Below, one piece after another: positions 33,215 to 44,015 of a DNA stretch of 64,000 bases. The notes below the pieces were generated by a model. The model did no database searches and was not told where the DNA came from. It saw only the letters and a list, made by a program, of their open reading frames with translations. Position 1 is the stretch's first letter. Every line of letters begins with the position of its first letter. Source of the stretch: Drechslerella dactyloides (lineage: Eukaryota > Ascomycota > Orbiliomycetes > Orbiliales > Orbiliaceae); assembly GCA_020064725.1 (NCBI GenBank), contig JAGTWJ010000001.1, positions 2,604,001-2,668,000 of the forward strand. Direction: 5' to 3'. The position numbers and the translations under genes were made by a program.

Positions 33215-35182
33215 ATGGTTGGACGATTCCCTATCGAAGACGTGACGCCCGCAGTCTCGTGCGGGCGCAACCCCGCCAAGGCGGTGGTCGGCGAGGTGCT
33301 GCCCATCTCTGCCGTCAGCTACCGGGAGGGTCACGATGCACTCGGCGTCAACGTCGTCTGGTATGGTCCCGACGGCATGACCCATCCCTTCACCCGGATG
33401 AGTCCCGGCGGACCCGGCACCGATCGCTGGCACGGTGCCATTCAGCCCGACGCTACGGGCCGGTGGGTCTACGCGGTGGAAGCGTGGGGTGACCCCTACC
33501 TCACGTGGTGGAACGCCGTCACCAAGAAGATCGAGGCCGGGCAGGGTCTCGAAGACCTTGCCAACGACATCGCTGAAGGCATCCAGATCCTGACGCTGGC
33601 TTCAGCAGGCGTCCCGGCCGCGCGGCGACCCAACTTGAAGACGGCGATCGACGCACTGGCCGACAAGAGCCGCCCGCTCTCGGAACGGGTTTCGCCCGGC
33701 TTGGCTCTCCGCCCGCTGCTGTGGGAATATCCGGTTCGCGAGCTGGTGACCCGCTCGGCCCAGCACCACCTGTGGGTTGACCGCAAGCGCGCACTGTTCT
33801 CATCCTGGTACGAGTTCTTCCCGCGCTCAGAGGGTGCGGTCGTCGCGCCCGACGGCACGCCTGTGCGGCAAGGCACGTTCGCGACGGCCACTGAGCGGCT
33901 TCCGGCCATCGCAGCGATGGGATTCGACGTGCTGTACCTGCCGCCAATTCACCCGATTGGGCGGATAAACCGCAAGGGCCGCAATAACGCGCTGGTCGCT
34001 GAGCCCACCGACGTCGGCTCGCCGTGGGCGATTGGCGCTGTCGAAGGCGGCCACGATACGATCCATCCGGAACTCGGGACGCTCGGAGACTTCCAGCGTT
34101 TTGTCAAAGCCGCCGTTGAGGTGGGCCTCGAGATCGCGATGGACCTGTCCCTCCAGTGCGCGCCAGATCACCCGTGGGTAAGCGCGCACCCCGAGTGGTT
34201 CAACGTGCGGCCCGATGGGCAGATCGCCTACGCCGAGAATCCGCCAAAGAAGTACCAGGACGTCTACCCGGTCAACTTCGACAAGGATCCGGTCGGCATC
34301 CGCACCGAGGTGCTGCGCGTCGTACTGCACTGGGTCAAGCAGGGCGTCAAGATCTTCCGCATCGACAACCCGCACACCAAGCCGGTCAACTTCTGGGAAT
34401 GGCTGATCTGGCAGGTCAAGAAGGTTGACCCGGACGTGCTGTTCCTGGCCGAGGCGTTTACCTGTCCGGCGATGATGCACGGCCTCGGCAAGGTCGGCTT
34501 CTCCCAGTCCTATACGTACTTCACCTGGCGCACGACGGCGTATGAGATGCGCCAGTACTGCGAGGAGCTAGTCGCGGCCGCCGACTACATGCGACCCAAT
34601 TTCTGGCCCAATACGCCCGACATCCTGCACGAGACGTTGCAGCATGGCGGTCCACCGATGTTCAAGATCCGGGCGGTCCTGGCCAGCATGCTGACCCCGT
34701 CCTGGGGTCTGTACGCGGGCTACGAATTGTTCGAAAACCTCCCGCAGCCTGGCGTGGAGGAGTACCTCAACAACGAGAAGTTCCAGTTGCGCCCCCGCGA
34801 CTGGTCCGGCGCGGAGGCAGCTGGGCGATCGCTTGCGCCGTTCCTCACCCAGCTCAACCGGATCCGCCGCGAGAATCCGGCCCTCCACTGGCTGCGCAAC
34901 CTGCGCTTCCACGAGATCGACAACGGGGCACTGCTGTGCTGGTCGAAACGTGACCCTGAGACTGATAACACAGTTCTCGTGGTCTGCTCGTTCGACTCCA
35001 CTTGGCAGCAGGCGGGTAACACCACCCTGGATATGCCGGCGCTCGGCTTCGACTGGCACGAGCGGTTCACGGCAAAGGACCAGCTTACCGGCGCTACGTA
35101 CGACTGGGGGCAGCACAATGTGGTCATACTCGACCCGTTCCTCGAGCCAGCACATATCTTCACGGTGCATCGCCACACCTGA
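33215..35182 (+). CDS. glgE: Bacterial-type alpha-1,4-glucan:maltose-1-phosphate maltosyltransferase (GlgE)
   Basis: Intronless, 655 aa, close to the usual bacterial length of about 660–700. GlgE transfers maltose from maltose-1-phosphate to the end of an alpha-1,4-glucan and belongs to GH13_3. The N-terminal domain starts PIEDVTPAVSCG, as in mycobacterial GlgE. Catalytic parts: nucleophile D384 in FRIDNPHTKP, acid/base E413 in FLAEAFT, third carboxylate D469 in NTPDILHE. Also conserved are YLPPIHPIG, AYENPPKKYQDVYP-like (AYAENPPKKYQD) and the C-terminal WGQHN-VILDPF. Codons are strongly G/C at third positions, unlike the AT-rich flanks, so transfer from a high-GC bacterium, probably actinobacterial, is inferred. 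A leader intron and a broken treS on either side argue against simple contamination. The maltose-1-phosphate source in this organism is unknown. Confidence 0.95.
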   Translation: MVGRFPIEDVTPAVSCGRNPAKAVVGEVLPISAVSYREGHDALGVNVVWYGPDGMTHPFTRMSPGGPGTDRWHGAIQPDATGRWVYAVEAWGDPYLTWWNAVTKKIEAGQGLEDLANDIAEGIQILTLASAGVPAARRPNLKTAIDALADKSRPLSERVSPGLALRPLLWEYPVRELVTRSAQHHLWVDRKRALFSSWYEFFPRSEGAVVAPDGTPVRQGTFATATERLPAIAAMGFDVLYLPPIHPIGRINRKGRNNALVAEPTDVGSPWAIGAVEGGHDTIHPELGTLGDFQRFVKAAVEVGLEIAMDLSLQCAPDHPWVSAHPEWFNVRPDGQIAYAENPPKKYQDVYPVNFDKDPVGIRTEVLRVVLHWVKQGVKIFRIDNPHTKPVNFWEWLIWQVKKVDPDVLFLAEAFTCPAMMHGLGKVGFSQSYTYFTWRTTAYEMRQYCEELVAAADYMRPNFWPNTPDILHETLQHGGPPMFKIRAVLASMLTPSWGLYAGYELFENLPQPGVEEYLNNEKFQLRPRDWSGAEAAGRSLAPFLTQLNRIRRENPALHWLRNLRFHEIDNGALLCWSKRDPETDNTVLVVCSFDSTWQQAGNTTLDMPALGFDWHERFTAKDQLTGATYDWGQHNVVILDPFLEPAHIFTVHRHT

Positions 35183-35280
35183 AATGCGCCGTCCCTCACT
35201 GACCGAGATGGTAGTTTAAGGTCATGGCCACCGCGTGCACGATCTGAACTGGGTACACGGCCTGAACGCCTCCAGGGCGA

Positions 35281-35605
35281 AATCTGCTGACCTACCCGGT
35301 CGTCACCGAGGACAGCTATGTCATGGCCAGTGGACTGGTCAACCACACCAGCGTCGGCGATTACGGGCACGCCCGGAAGTTGTCGGTCGACGAGACGTGG
35401 TTCCAACGCTCTGTCCTCTACAGGGTGCTGGTACGGACATTCTAAAACTCCGAAGTCGACAGGTCCGGCAATCTGAAGGGCTTTATTGCCAAGCTGGACT
35501 ACCTGTAATGGCTTGGTGTGAGCAGCTTGTGGCGGCTGTCATTCTATACCACTCGCCCCTGCGCAATGGCGAAGTCAGACGTCAAGACTGTTTAAAATTA
35601 TAAGG
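35281..35605 (+). pseudogene. treS: Remnant of trehalose synthase (treS) N-terminus, interrupted
   Basis: Frame-1 translation from 35281 matches the start of actinobacterial TreS: ETWFQRSVLYRVLVRTF, then a TAA at 35443–35445, then a stretch like GxLxGxxxKLDYL, a second TAA at 35506–35508, and WLGV. At about 35548–35552 the match shifts frame and continues as SPLRNGE, corresponding to the TreS FY-SPLRDGG motif. Similarity ends near 35605, so only ~100 of the usual ~550–600 residues remain. Both stops stand where Gln is common in the family, consistent with C-to-T change at CpA. TreS interconverts trehalose and maltose. It starts ~100 bp after glgE in operon order and same strand. Confidence 0.85.
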
Positions 35606-36096
35606 TTTTAGAAAAGGTGCGGAATAGACGATAGATTGATATGTATCGTGTTTTCAATTACTAGTTCTCATTGCGAAGTCGCAGACTAGAAAGCGACACT
35701 ATTCAATCGAATAGATGATACACTAGGTATTGAAAAACTTTATATGTCACGCCGCGTAGAATCTGAGGCAGGGGTGCTGGCAAATGGTGAATTCGTGAAG
35801 TGATATGTGTGCAAATTGCAACAGCGCAACGCATCGTCAGCTGCAATTACAACATCGATAAGTTTCCACAAGAAGCTGAGAAGCCGTCATTTTGGGGAGG
35901 ATAAAATACTTCATATTCTGAATTTACGATATAGTTAAGTTAGCAAGACACTTGATGAGGTATCTATATGTATGAACTATCTCAGAGATCAGTTTAAAGT
36001 AAAGATGGTATGATAGCATTCGATATCGAAAGATCAGTGTTGAAATTATGACATTTCCCTGAAAGTTATCCGTAATAGTTTGCCACTACATGTCAT
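35606..36096. other. AT-rich region after the treS remnant
   Basis: About 490 bp of AT-rich DNA without an ORF. Base composition changes sharply from the GC-rich glgE/treS segment at about 35600, marking the right edge of the putative transferred segment. Confidence 0.6.
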
Positions 36097-36722
36097 TCAT
36101 TTTTTGGGGCCTTTGTAGGGCTCAGTTTTCCAAAGAAGGTAAAGGTAATCACCCCCTCGCGCCCGATTAAGATCAGTCGTGCATCCTTGCCAGCCTTCCG
36201 GGGGGGCCTGCTGGCTGTTTTGGGTGCGCCAGAGGCCGAGCTCCGTAATAGCATCTTCTCCCTCCCCAGCATAGCTCGGACGGAGATAACGGAAGTCACC
36301 ACGGGCGCCTTTGGCTAAATTAGACTCTTCCTCGCTGGGCTCGGGTTGTCGGACAAAGTCAAACCCCTTGATCAGTTTACCGGCTTCGGGCTTGTCGCCA
36401 AAGTTATGCGCGCGAAGATAGACGTATCTGATATACAGGTATTAGAATCCATCTTAAGCATAGGTTTGCAACTGGTATTGGGATAGCAGGGTGTTTTATC
36501 TACTTACTCGCCTCCGAAGTGCCTGTTGATGTCATTGTTGTCATTCCCGATTTCGCGGATCGAATCTGAAGCGTCACTGTACGAAACCTGTATGATAGAT
36601 TTTAGCATGTGGTTGACAGAGATCACACAGGCACCTAGGTTGCTTTTGTCGAATAGTGTAATCAGAGGAAGAGTTACCTCAAGCTTCTCACAAAAACGAT
36701 AGAAACTATAGTCTTCCGGCAT
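36097..36722 (-). CDS. Small MABP-like beta-prism protein
   Basis: Exons 36722–36678, 36587–36508 and 36427–36097; 151 aa, both introns GTAA…CAG and in frame. Two copies of a beta-prism hallmark are visible: DINRHFGGEYVYLRA (about residues 34–48) and TDLNRARGGDYLYLLWK near the C-terminus, the latter preceded by ITELGLWRT and PPEGW. This D-[IL]-N-x3–4-GG-x-Y-x-YL pattern resembles the MABP (MVB12-associated beta-prism) repeat, which binds acidic membranes in ESCRT-I subunits and also occurs in pore-forming proteins. No signal peptide or membrane segment is seen, so it is probably cytosolic. Function is unknown; the family call is by pattern only. Confidence 0.6.
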
Positions 36723-38312
36723 TTTGTTTACAGTGAGTTTATCTGATGTAAAAGACTACTGAGTTATCGAAATACAGGGACAAATAATAGACAGAGCCGC
36801 AGGTAGAGTTTCGTATTCCGATAAATACACAAACGTATAATATATGGAAATCCAGGTTTATTTATACTTGATGCCGCTGCAAAATACTCTGACTGATTAT
36901 ATTACCAGCGTTGTAACTGACAAAAATTGACCGACCTAGTTTCTGGTTACAATGTTCTTTTGAAATCGGACCCTTTCAGCGATATCTGTGATGCACAGTC
37001 GAAATATGGCCGCGAACCCTTGGAACGCCACGCAAGTGGCATGCTCCCCTTCCAATAAGACGAAGCACTCCTCGGCGTAATCTTTTAAGTCTCTTTCGAC
37101 AGTTCGTGTAACGTAGGAGCGGACCCTGTTGCTTCAAATGCTGCTGCGACTTCCAGATTCTATGTAACACTCTTGGGAATAATATAGACTATTTTCTACT
37201 AATCGGTCCACTATGGCTCTCTTTGTGGGATCTAAGGTGTTCGAGCTGAACTCGAGTGGGTCTTACTTGGCGTTGTTGTATGTGGAGTCGACAGGCGCCT
37301 AGGCACTAAATCAGTGGGGTTGGATTTCGTATGCCGTATCTCGAAGGTGTATTGGTCGAAAGTATCCAAGAGACTAAAAAGTTTTCTTGATATATCAATT
37401 GCTATCTTTTTATTTTGAAGCGAGGAAGTGAGAATGCAAGGAGCATATATTGTCCGGCTTCGCAGATTTAGAGGTATACTCAGGAAACAAAAACCGTAGA
37501 AAATATGACGTTGGAGGAGACTGTTTTCCAACCAAATATCATTTACTCCACGTTTATAAGTTTAGTCAGAAGGAAAAGTGTACTTTACGCAAGGGGGCCA
37601 GCAAGTAAGCGTGTATGTAAGTGCCAATGTTACACGAGCAAGTGTGCTCCGCACTTCTGATTATTTGATCATCGGGGCAATGACCAAGTAATTCGCTCAT
37701 GATCATGCAATGCGAATGCAAGTACAAATGCCGGCTGCATATCAGAGGCTCCAGCTGTCGCGGGTTGAACATAGCACCAAACCTGCAATTTTTTTTTAAA
37801 TATCAGCAGTACCAGTAACTTCGCTACCTGTAATTGGTAGCAGATTCTACGTTGCGTCAGTACTAAGGGCCCTAGGAAATATTGCGCGGAAAGCTCCTTC
37901 CATCTGTGCCATTCCTCAACGATGAATCATGCAGCGAAATGTACACTAAACCTCTCCAGACTTGCAATATGTAACAGTCTCGCAACAGCCACCTCTGTCG
38001 GGAGCAATATATAACGATGGCAGTAGGAATAAAAAACGGTAAACAGCTAACCTAGCAAATCAGAAACACTTCAGCAGCAGATTGCACCCCAAGTCGAAAA
38101 CACCCATCAAAACTCCCGTAACAATGCTCTAAACTTCTCAAGCCGATACTCATTGATCTCAAGAGAATTGAAGGAAAATCATCAGCTCATATGCTATCAC
38201 TCAGCAATCCTGTCGGTGATGATGATAGTATCATGGTGCGCGATGCGTGAACGCGAATCCAAGATGAATGCAACATGCACAACCAACCACCCCATATATA
38301 CAAATTCCATCT
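36723..38312. other. Gene-poor 1.6-kb AT-rich region
   Basis: No supported gene. Short frames on the minus strand (for example 37531–37232) have no recognisable character. It includes the probable promoter of the beta-prism gene and the 3' end of the CLC gene. Confidence 0.5.
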
Positions 38313-41043
38313 CTAATGTGAGTACGACTCCATGTCTTTAAGATACTTTAGGAAATCTTTCTTGTGCAGCATTCCGGCAAATTGGCCCTCCTGTGTAATG
38401 CACAGATAACGCAATCCTATAGAATCGCCAGTCAGCAAGGTGCGATCGAAGGGAAGCTTCACAAACAACGGGGTAGGTGAGGGGACATGCCTAGTTTTGC
38501 AAATAGCTCGTACACTAACTCCATCGGACTCCGAATCTCGAGCGCGATCGGTGCTGGGTCAACGTATGACGTAAAATCCGTCGGCGCTTTCGTTCCGTCC
38601 TCGCTCTCAAAGTCGTGCGGCGTATTATCCGGCATCATCAAGCAAAGGTCCGTGTCTTCATTATTGAGGCCATCCAAAGCGTACTCTAGGTCCGGTGCCG
38701 GAATCAGCCCAACGAGGACTCCGTCGCGTGTGATTGGGAGGCCGCCGTCGAGTTCTCCGCTAGCCTGGAGAGAATGGAGCTTTCGCCGTAGAGCTTGAGC
38801 GGGCACGAGAGAGCTATGCGACACATCGATGGTCCTTGGTTGTGGAAGGCTGAAAAGAGCGTCGCTCAACTCGCTGGTGAAAATTGGCGTGATCTTAGCG
38901 TCGAGGTATGGATACCCGTTCAAATCGGTAAGGAGATCGTAGATGCTCAGTGGTTCAACCCAGTCCGAAACCCACTTTGAGACCATCACCGCCAGCGAGA
39001 ATGGTAGCACATAGTCCAAGCTACCAGTCAGTTCGAAGAGGATGACCGCCAGGGTCACAGACAGCCGTGTTACACCGCACATTGCAGCCCCAGCAGTGAC
39101 CAAAGCATACACCCCTGGCACAATGCAAGGGAACCCTACGTCTGTAGGACAAGATTGGAACAAGAAGAGGTCGGGATACGTCAAGTGGGCATATTGGAGT
39201 GCGAGACCTGCCATGTGGCCGATCAAACCGCCGATAACCATGGTCGGCACGTACACACCTGCGGGGACCTTGGTACCAAATGTGATGATGGTCAGGAAAG
39301 TCTTGATCGCTAGAGCAATGCCGAGTTCAAAGATTGTGTCCGGGATATCTCCCACCAGCGGACACAACCCCCAATCATCATTCGGGTTCCGTGAGCAAGG
39401 CTTGGCAAGCTCGAACAGAAGTTCTGTCACCGGCAGCTTTGTGTAACGGTTCCAGTAACACATGATGCCCGTAACCAGTGCGACGATGAAAACTTCCAGA
39501 ACGGGGTTTTGCTTGATCAGCTTTATTCTTCTGAAGGTTGTCGCCCAGAATCGGCTGGCTTTGATGAAAAATGCGCCGAACAAGCCGCCAATAGCTCCAA
39601 GCAGAGTAAAGGCGATGAGCTCAAAGCCGTGCCATCGCGTTTCGTACCGGACCTCGAACATGACAATCTTGGAGGTCCCATATGGGTCAAGGAGCTTCAG
39701 GGAAATCGCCGCGACGATGCAGCAGAAAAACGTTCTGAAAAGAGTCTTGGGAGGGAAGTAGTAGCTGACTTCTTCCAGACTGAACAATACCCCACCCAGA
39801 GGAGCTCCAAAAGCAACTGCTACGCCAGCAGCTGCACTTGCACTCAGAACCTCTCGCCTCTTCGCGTCGTTGAAGTTGTATTTGGGGAACAATCTGCAGC
39901 AGATATTCCCTATGCAAGTCGCAATATGCACATACGGCCCTTCTTTACCAAGGCTCATCCCGGAAGCAACGCTGAGAACCAATCCAATCGTCTTCATGAA
40001 GAGTGTTTTGAAACCCAGGTAGCCGTGCATGACGAACCCTGAAAGGATAACCTTCACCTCCGCAACTCCACTCCCGCTAGCTGTGTAGTATTGTTTGAGT
40101 GTCGGGGGTCCTTCCTGCTTGCGTTCTTCGCTCGGTCGAGGGGCCGCCAGATCCTCGTCGAGGGCGGATATTTGGATCGACGATGGTAGGTCTGTCCGGG
40201 TAGCCATGGTAATCGCCGAAGCGCACATGGCGAAGAGGAGCGTGGCCAAAATGAACACAATGTAGCCACTCACTTTCCCAGGTCCATCATCGCCCCACTT
40301 GTGCCACGAACTGCAGAACTCCTCCGAAACATCTGACAGACAGCACTTCCTCCTACTAAAATACCAGCCGTTTCCGCAGTAGCCGTCTTTGAAGTCGTAC
40401 AGAACGCTTTCAGACACGTCGACAAAGAAAGCCATGCCGGAGGTGAGGGTGCCCACTATCGCTGCTAGTAACCAGCCTTGAGATGCATCATAGAGCAAGT
40501 TCAACTTGCCCCAGATATCCTTCCGGGCACGGAGTTCTTTTATTCTGAAAGCTTCCTTCACCGCATCATTGACCCAGTCTGTCGATGTAAACTAGGGAAG
40601 CAATCGTATTAGCATAGGCTAGCGAAGTGTGTTTTAAACAGGGTATACCGGTCCCGGTGCCATACCTGATCATACCACTGTTTGTGAAAGGCCTGGTCCG
40701 TAGCGATGGCCCAATCAGGTCCGCGGTCTTCGATCTGAGTGAGCGCCGTACTGAGCCTATGGACAAACGATTGGGTTCTGTTGCTGCGTGCCATAATAGG
40801 TGATGAGGTGGATTGATGCCTGGATATTCTTGGGTGTGATGCTGTAGTTCTCGGGGTGACGGGGGCGGTTCTATAGGACCGGGTTGGTGGTCCCCCGCTA
40901 TCTAGCAGTGAAGACGTCTCATCGGGATCTGGGTGACTGATCCGTAGAGGCGGCCGACTTCTCCTTCTCTTACGCGGTTCGGGTACATCTTCCTCTATGT
41001 GAACCCCCTTTGACGACTTTATAGATTGCGCGTCGTCGTCCAT
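38313..41043 (-). CDS. GEF1: CLC-family chloride channel/transporter (Gef1-like)
   Basis: Exons 41043–40666, 40591–38491 and 38416–38313; 860 aa. The disordered, Arg/Ser/Thr-rich N-terminus (~115 aa) precedes a CLC core of many helices. Family motifs: GSGVAEVKVILSG, GKEGPYVHIA with the gating glutamate, GAPLGGVLFSLEEVSYYF, and GVYVPTMVIGG. A cytosolic CBS pair follows, ending GMLHKKDFLKYLKDMES. Reaching this conserved end requires a GC–AG intron (38490–38417, donor GCATGT); reading through the donor gives a stop a few codons later and loses the second CBS half. Gef1 acidifies Golgi/endosomal compartments and supports copper loading of the iron-uptake oxidase in yeast. The start ATG lies in MDDDAQSIKSSKG. 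Confidence 0.93.
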
Positions 41044-42724
41044 GTCGGCTCAGCTATATAACTTGACGCAGGTGGGCCGTGAAGTAGTGTGGATGTGTAG
41101 TTGGATCGGAGACAAGGATATCAGAGTCTAAAAACACGAGCTATTAGCCATAGAGCTTAGAGTGAAGTTTAATCGACAAGACTAGGTATCAAGATACTCC
41201 GTCTGTGCACGGATGGGTCGGAGATACGAGATTCTGTAGTTATACTTACGGCTAGAAGCTCGAACAAGACATCGGACAAACGTAACAGAAAGGAGATGAC
41301 GAATGAGACGTATAACTATACGAACTATCGACACCGGAAGACCCAGAAACAATCGCAAGAAACTTTTCCGGTGAAGAAAAGGAAATGAAAGAGATTGGAA
41401 CAGTCAAGATGTCATCTGTCTGCCATGTGCCCAACGTGATGCGCTGCTTGGGGGGGTTGGATCCGGCTAGAACTGATCTTGTGATGAGGCGGACGGTGGC
41501 CGCGGGTGATTTTCTGCCAAGCCACGAGTAAACCACACTGCGACTGTGCCGGGATCTTGACAGCGTTGGCGCTGGCTTGTCTGTCGGTCGGTGATGGCGT
41601 TGGTGATCCCGGGACTATGTATACTCCAGGTCGAACGGCGGTTCGAAAGGTCAAGAGGTCAGGTTGTCGTTATCGAGCAAAAGGAAGCGATCTTTCAAAT
41701 TTGTCAGCTCGGTCGCTTTTATCGAAAGCAGCGCCGTTTTTGTTTTGACATCATGTCGCACCAAATCAAACTGCACCCTTGAGCCAACAGGCGGAACTCA
41801 CCATGCGAAACAAGGACCTCCTACCTACTGAGGAACATGGGGACAAGGGTCGCTCGCCCACCAGCAATCCGGAACCCGCTAGTCTCGTGTCTGGGACGCG
41901 CCTAGGCGATAAGAACAAAGACTCGAGGTGGCCTGAGATGGCGGGCACAGCCACGCGATCCGCACGGCATCGCAGCTGCTCAAGAAGCCGGCAGCAGCCA
42001 AGAGGAAACCCTCTGTCGGATTGCCCATTCTCAGGCCGAGATGCGGGGCCGGTGGACTGGAACGGGCATTGCGATCCGATGCCGCTTTTGCGTTTGCTGT
42101 CGATTGATGGTCCATTTGCGGACTACCATCGTGTCGTCCCGCGCTGAAGAACCAAAGCAGCCGGCCGGCTAGAAACTCCCGAACGTTGGAGCTCTTCAGG
42201 TGGTCTCGTCTTTCAACTGGGCATGCTGTCTAGACCCTATACGGTCCAACCCAGGGACGTGGCGCACTGGCATGGCGCGCATTGGGACAGAAGGCCGTGT
42301 GTGTCCCGTATGAACAGAGAAGGATGTGATTCGTGACGATGGCCGACCGACCGGACCGTCTGAACGTTTTTCCAGAAAAGTTCGCCTTGACGCGACTACC
42401 GAGGAAGGCTGTGTGGCTAATGGATCGTGGGCGCGAGGTGGCTCGTTAGCTCTGATTATCCGAATGACGTGGGACCGTGTCCCCGGCGCGGACTGATGGC
42501 GACCGACTTTGATGATAGTGGATACGGGTATAGTACAATATTATATAGAAGCAGGACCGCCTTCGACCGCTTTATAACGAGAGGTTGGGACTGTTCGATG
42601 GGTTTTCGAATAGATCTCACGCAGCTTACATTCCATTGCATTGCTTCTCAACCTCAACAGTTACACCACCAACAAACATCACCGTAGCCAGTACATACAC
42701 ACACTTTATATGTACGATACCATC
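41044..42724. promoter_or_regulatory. Divergent upstream region CLC/IAH1-like
   Basis: About 1.7 kb between two divergent starts. One 122-codon frame at 41779–42147 (+) has low-complexity composition and no recognisable domain. A TATA-like run is at about 42536–42547. No gene is supported. Confidence 0.45.
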
Positions 42725-44015
42725 ATGCAGACAACAGAGTCATCAGCATTTACCACGCAGGGCCCATGCAAGGGATGGCCGGCTATAATTCTCTTTGGAG
42801 AGTACGTACCAGTCTTACTAAAACCGCCAGTTCCTGATGAGGGTCTAGCCGACAGACACTATCCTCTCTTCATTCGATGCATTTCTAACCAGTCTTTCGG
42901 AGCAACAGCAGCATAACCGAAGGCAAGCAGTCCCACGGGTGCGCTCAAGAATTTCTCATGTATCTACGGATCCAGCCTGAGATCGATCGGTCTTCAACCG
43001 CAAGCGTGTATACACGCGTGCGCGGGACCTTCAACCTCGTCGCATATCGGACAAGCTTGGAAGGAGGAGATGTACGAAGCTAACGACCATATAATTATCG
43101 ATATATTCAGGCATATGGCATCAGGATTCTTTTTCCTTCGGCGCTGCCCTCAGCAATGAGTTCTCTCGGAGAATCCAAGTGTTAGAGCGCGGTTTTTCGT
43201 ACGTCACCACCCTGATATAATTCAACATCTGACCTACAGGCTAATGGTAGCGGGTATCCAATTTTTGTCTGCACGGCAGGGGTTACAATGCCTCCAACGC
43301 GAGAGTCATTGTGGACGACGTAATCCCACCCGTGGGAGGTTCTCTGGATCTGAAACTACTCGTGAGGAACCACGCAATCCAAAATACGGAGATACCGATC
43401 TCATGCATGATTTTGTCTAACATCTGATCGCACCTCAGGTCATATTCTTTGGAGCCAACGATGCTGCCCTGCCAGGCTGCTTTCAGCATGTCGACATGGC
43501 TGAATACAAGGAACACATCAAGGCGTTTGCAACGCACCCGCACGTTAAAGAGCATGGCGCCAAGGTCATCATCGTGACGCCCCCACCGATATGCGAGCAC
43601 AAAACCTACCCCTCCAACGACCGGAAAAACGCTGTGACAAGACAATATGCGGATGCAGCTATCGCTGTGGCCGAAGAGACAGGGTCTGCGGTAGTAGACC
43701 TCTGGCATGTGTTCATGGAGCATGCTGGGTGGAAGGAGGGGGACCCACTACTCGGTGAGATTGGGACCCCTAAGTCGAAGAAGCTGGAAGACCTGTTGAG
43801 CGACGGTAGGTTTATATTGATGATCCACATCTCGGGGAATCTGAGACTGAAGTGTAATCGGCGGTGACGCAGGTTTGCATTTGACGGGGAAGGGTTATCA
43901 GTTGTATTATGATACTTTCATGAGTGTTCTGGAAGAGAAGCTGCCGGAGATACACAACTACAAACGAGGATATCCAAACTGGGCTGACGCGCCGAGATAT
44001 GAAGGCAAAATGTAG
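42725..44015 (+). CDS. IAH1: GDSL/SGNH-type esterase, isoamyl acetate hydrolase-like
   Basis: Six exons: 42725–42801, 42909–42922, 43111–43198, 43280–43361, 43439–43805 and 43873–44015; 256 aa. Block I LFGDSITEG gives Ser27; block II is RGFSGYN; block III is FFGANDAAL with Asn94; block V DGLHLTGKGY gives Asp209 and His212, so the SGNH set is complete. The family cleaves acetate esters such as isoamyl acetate. Exon 2 is only 14 nt and its 3' splice donor is GC (GCAAGC), the only choice found that keeps frame and joins ITE to GIWHQDSFSFGAAL. There is no signal peptide, so it is cytosolic. The start is uncertain: in-frame ATGs exist upstream. Confidence 0.85.

Noticed and set aside
33827..34480. 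217-codon minus-strand ORF and other long frames inside glgE
   Set aside because: They are shadows produced by the GC-rich third positions of glgE, and the sense frame is unmistakable.
33215..35182. glgE as bacterial contamination
   Set aside because: The decayed treS, fungal-type leader intron and AT-rich fungal flanks on one contig make plain contamination unlikely, though read-level proof is lacking.
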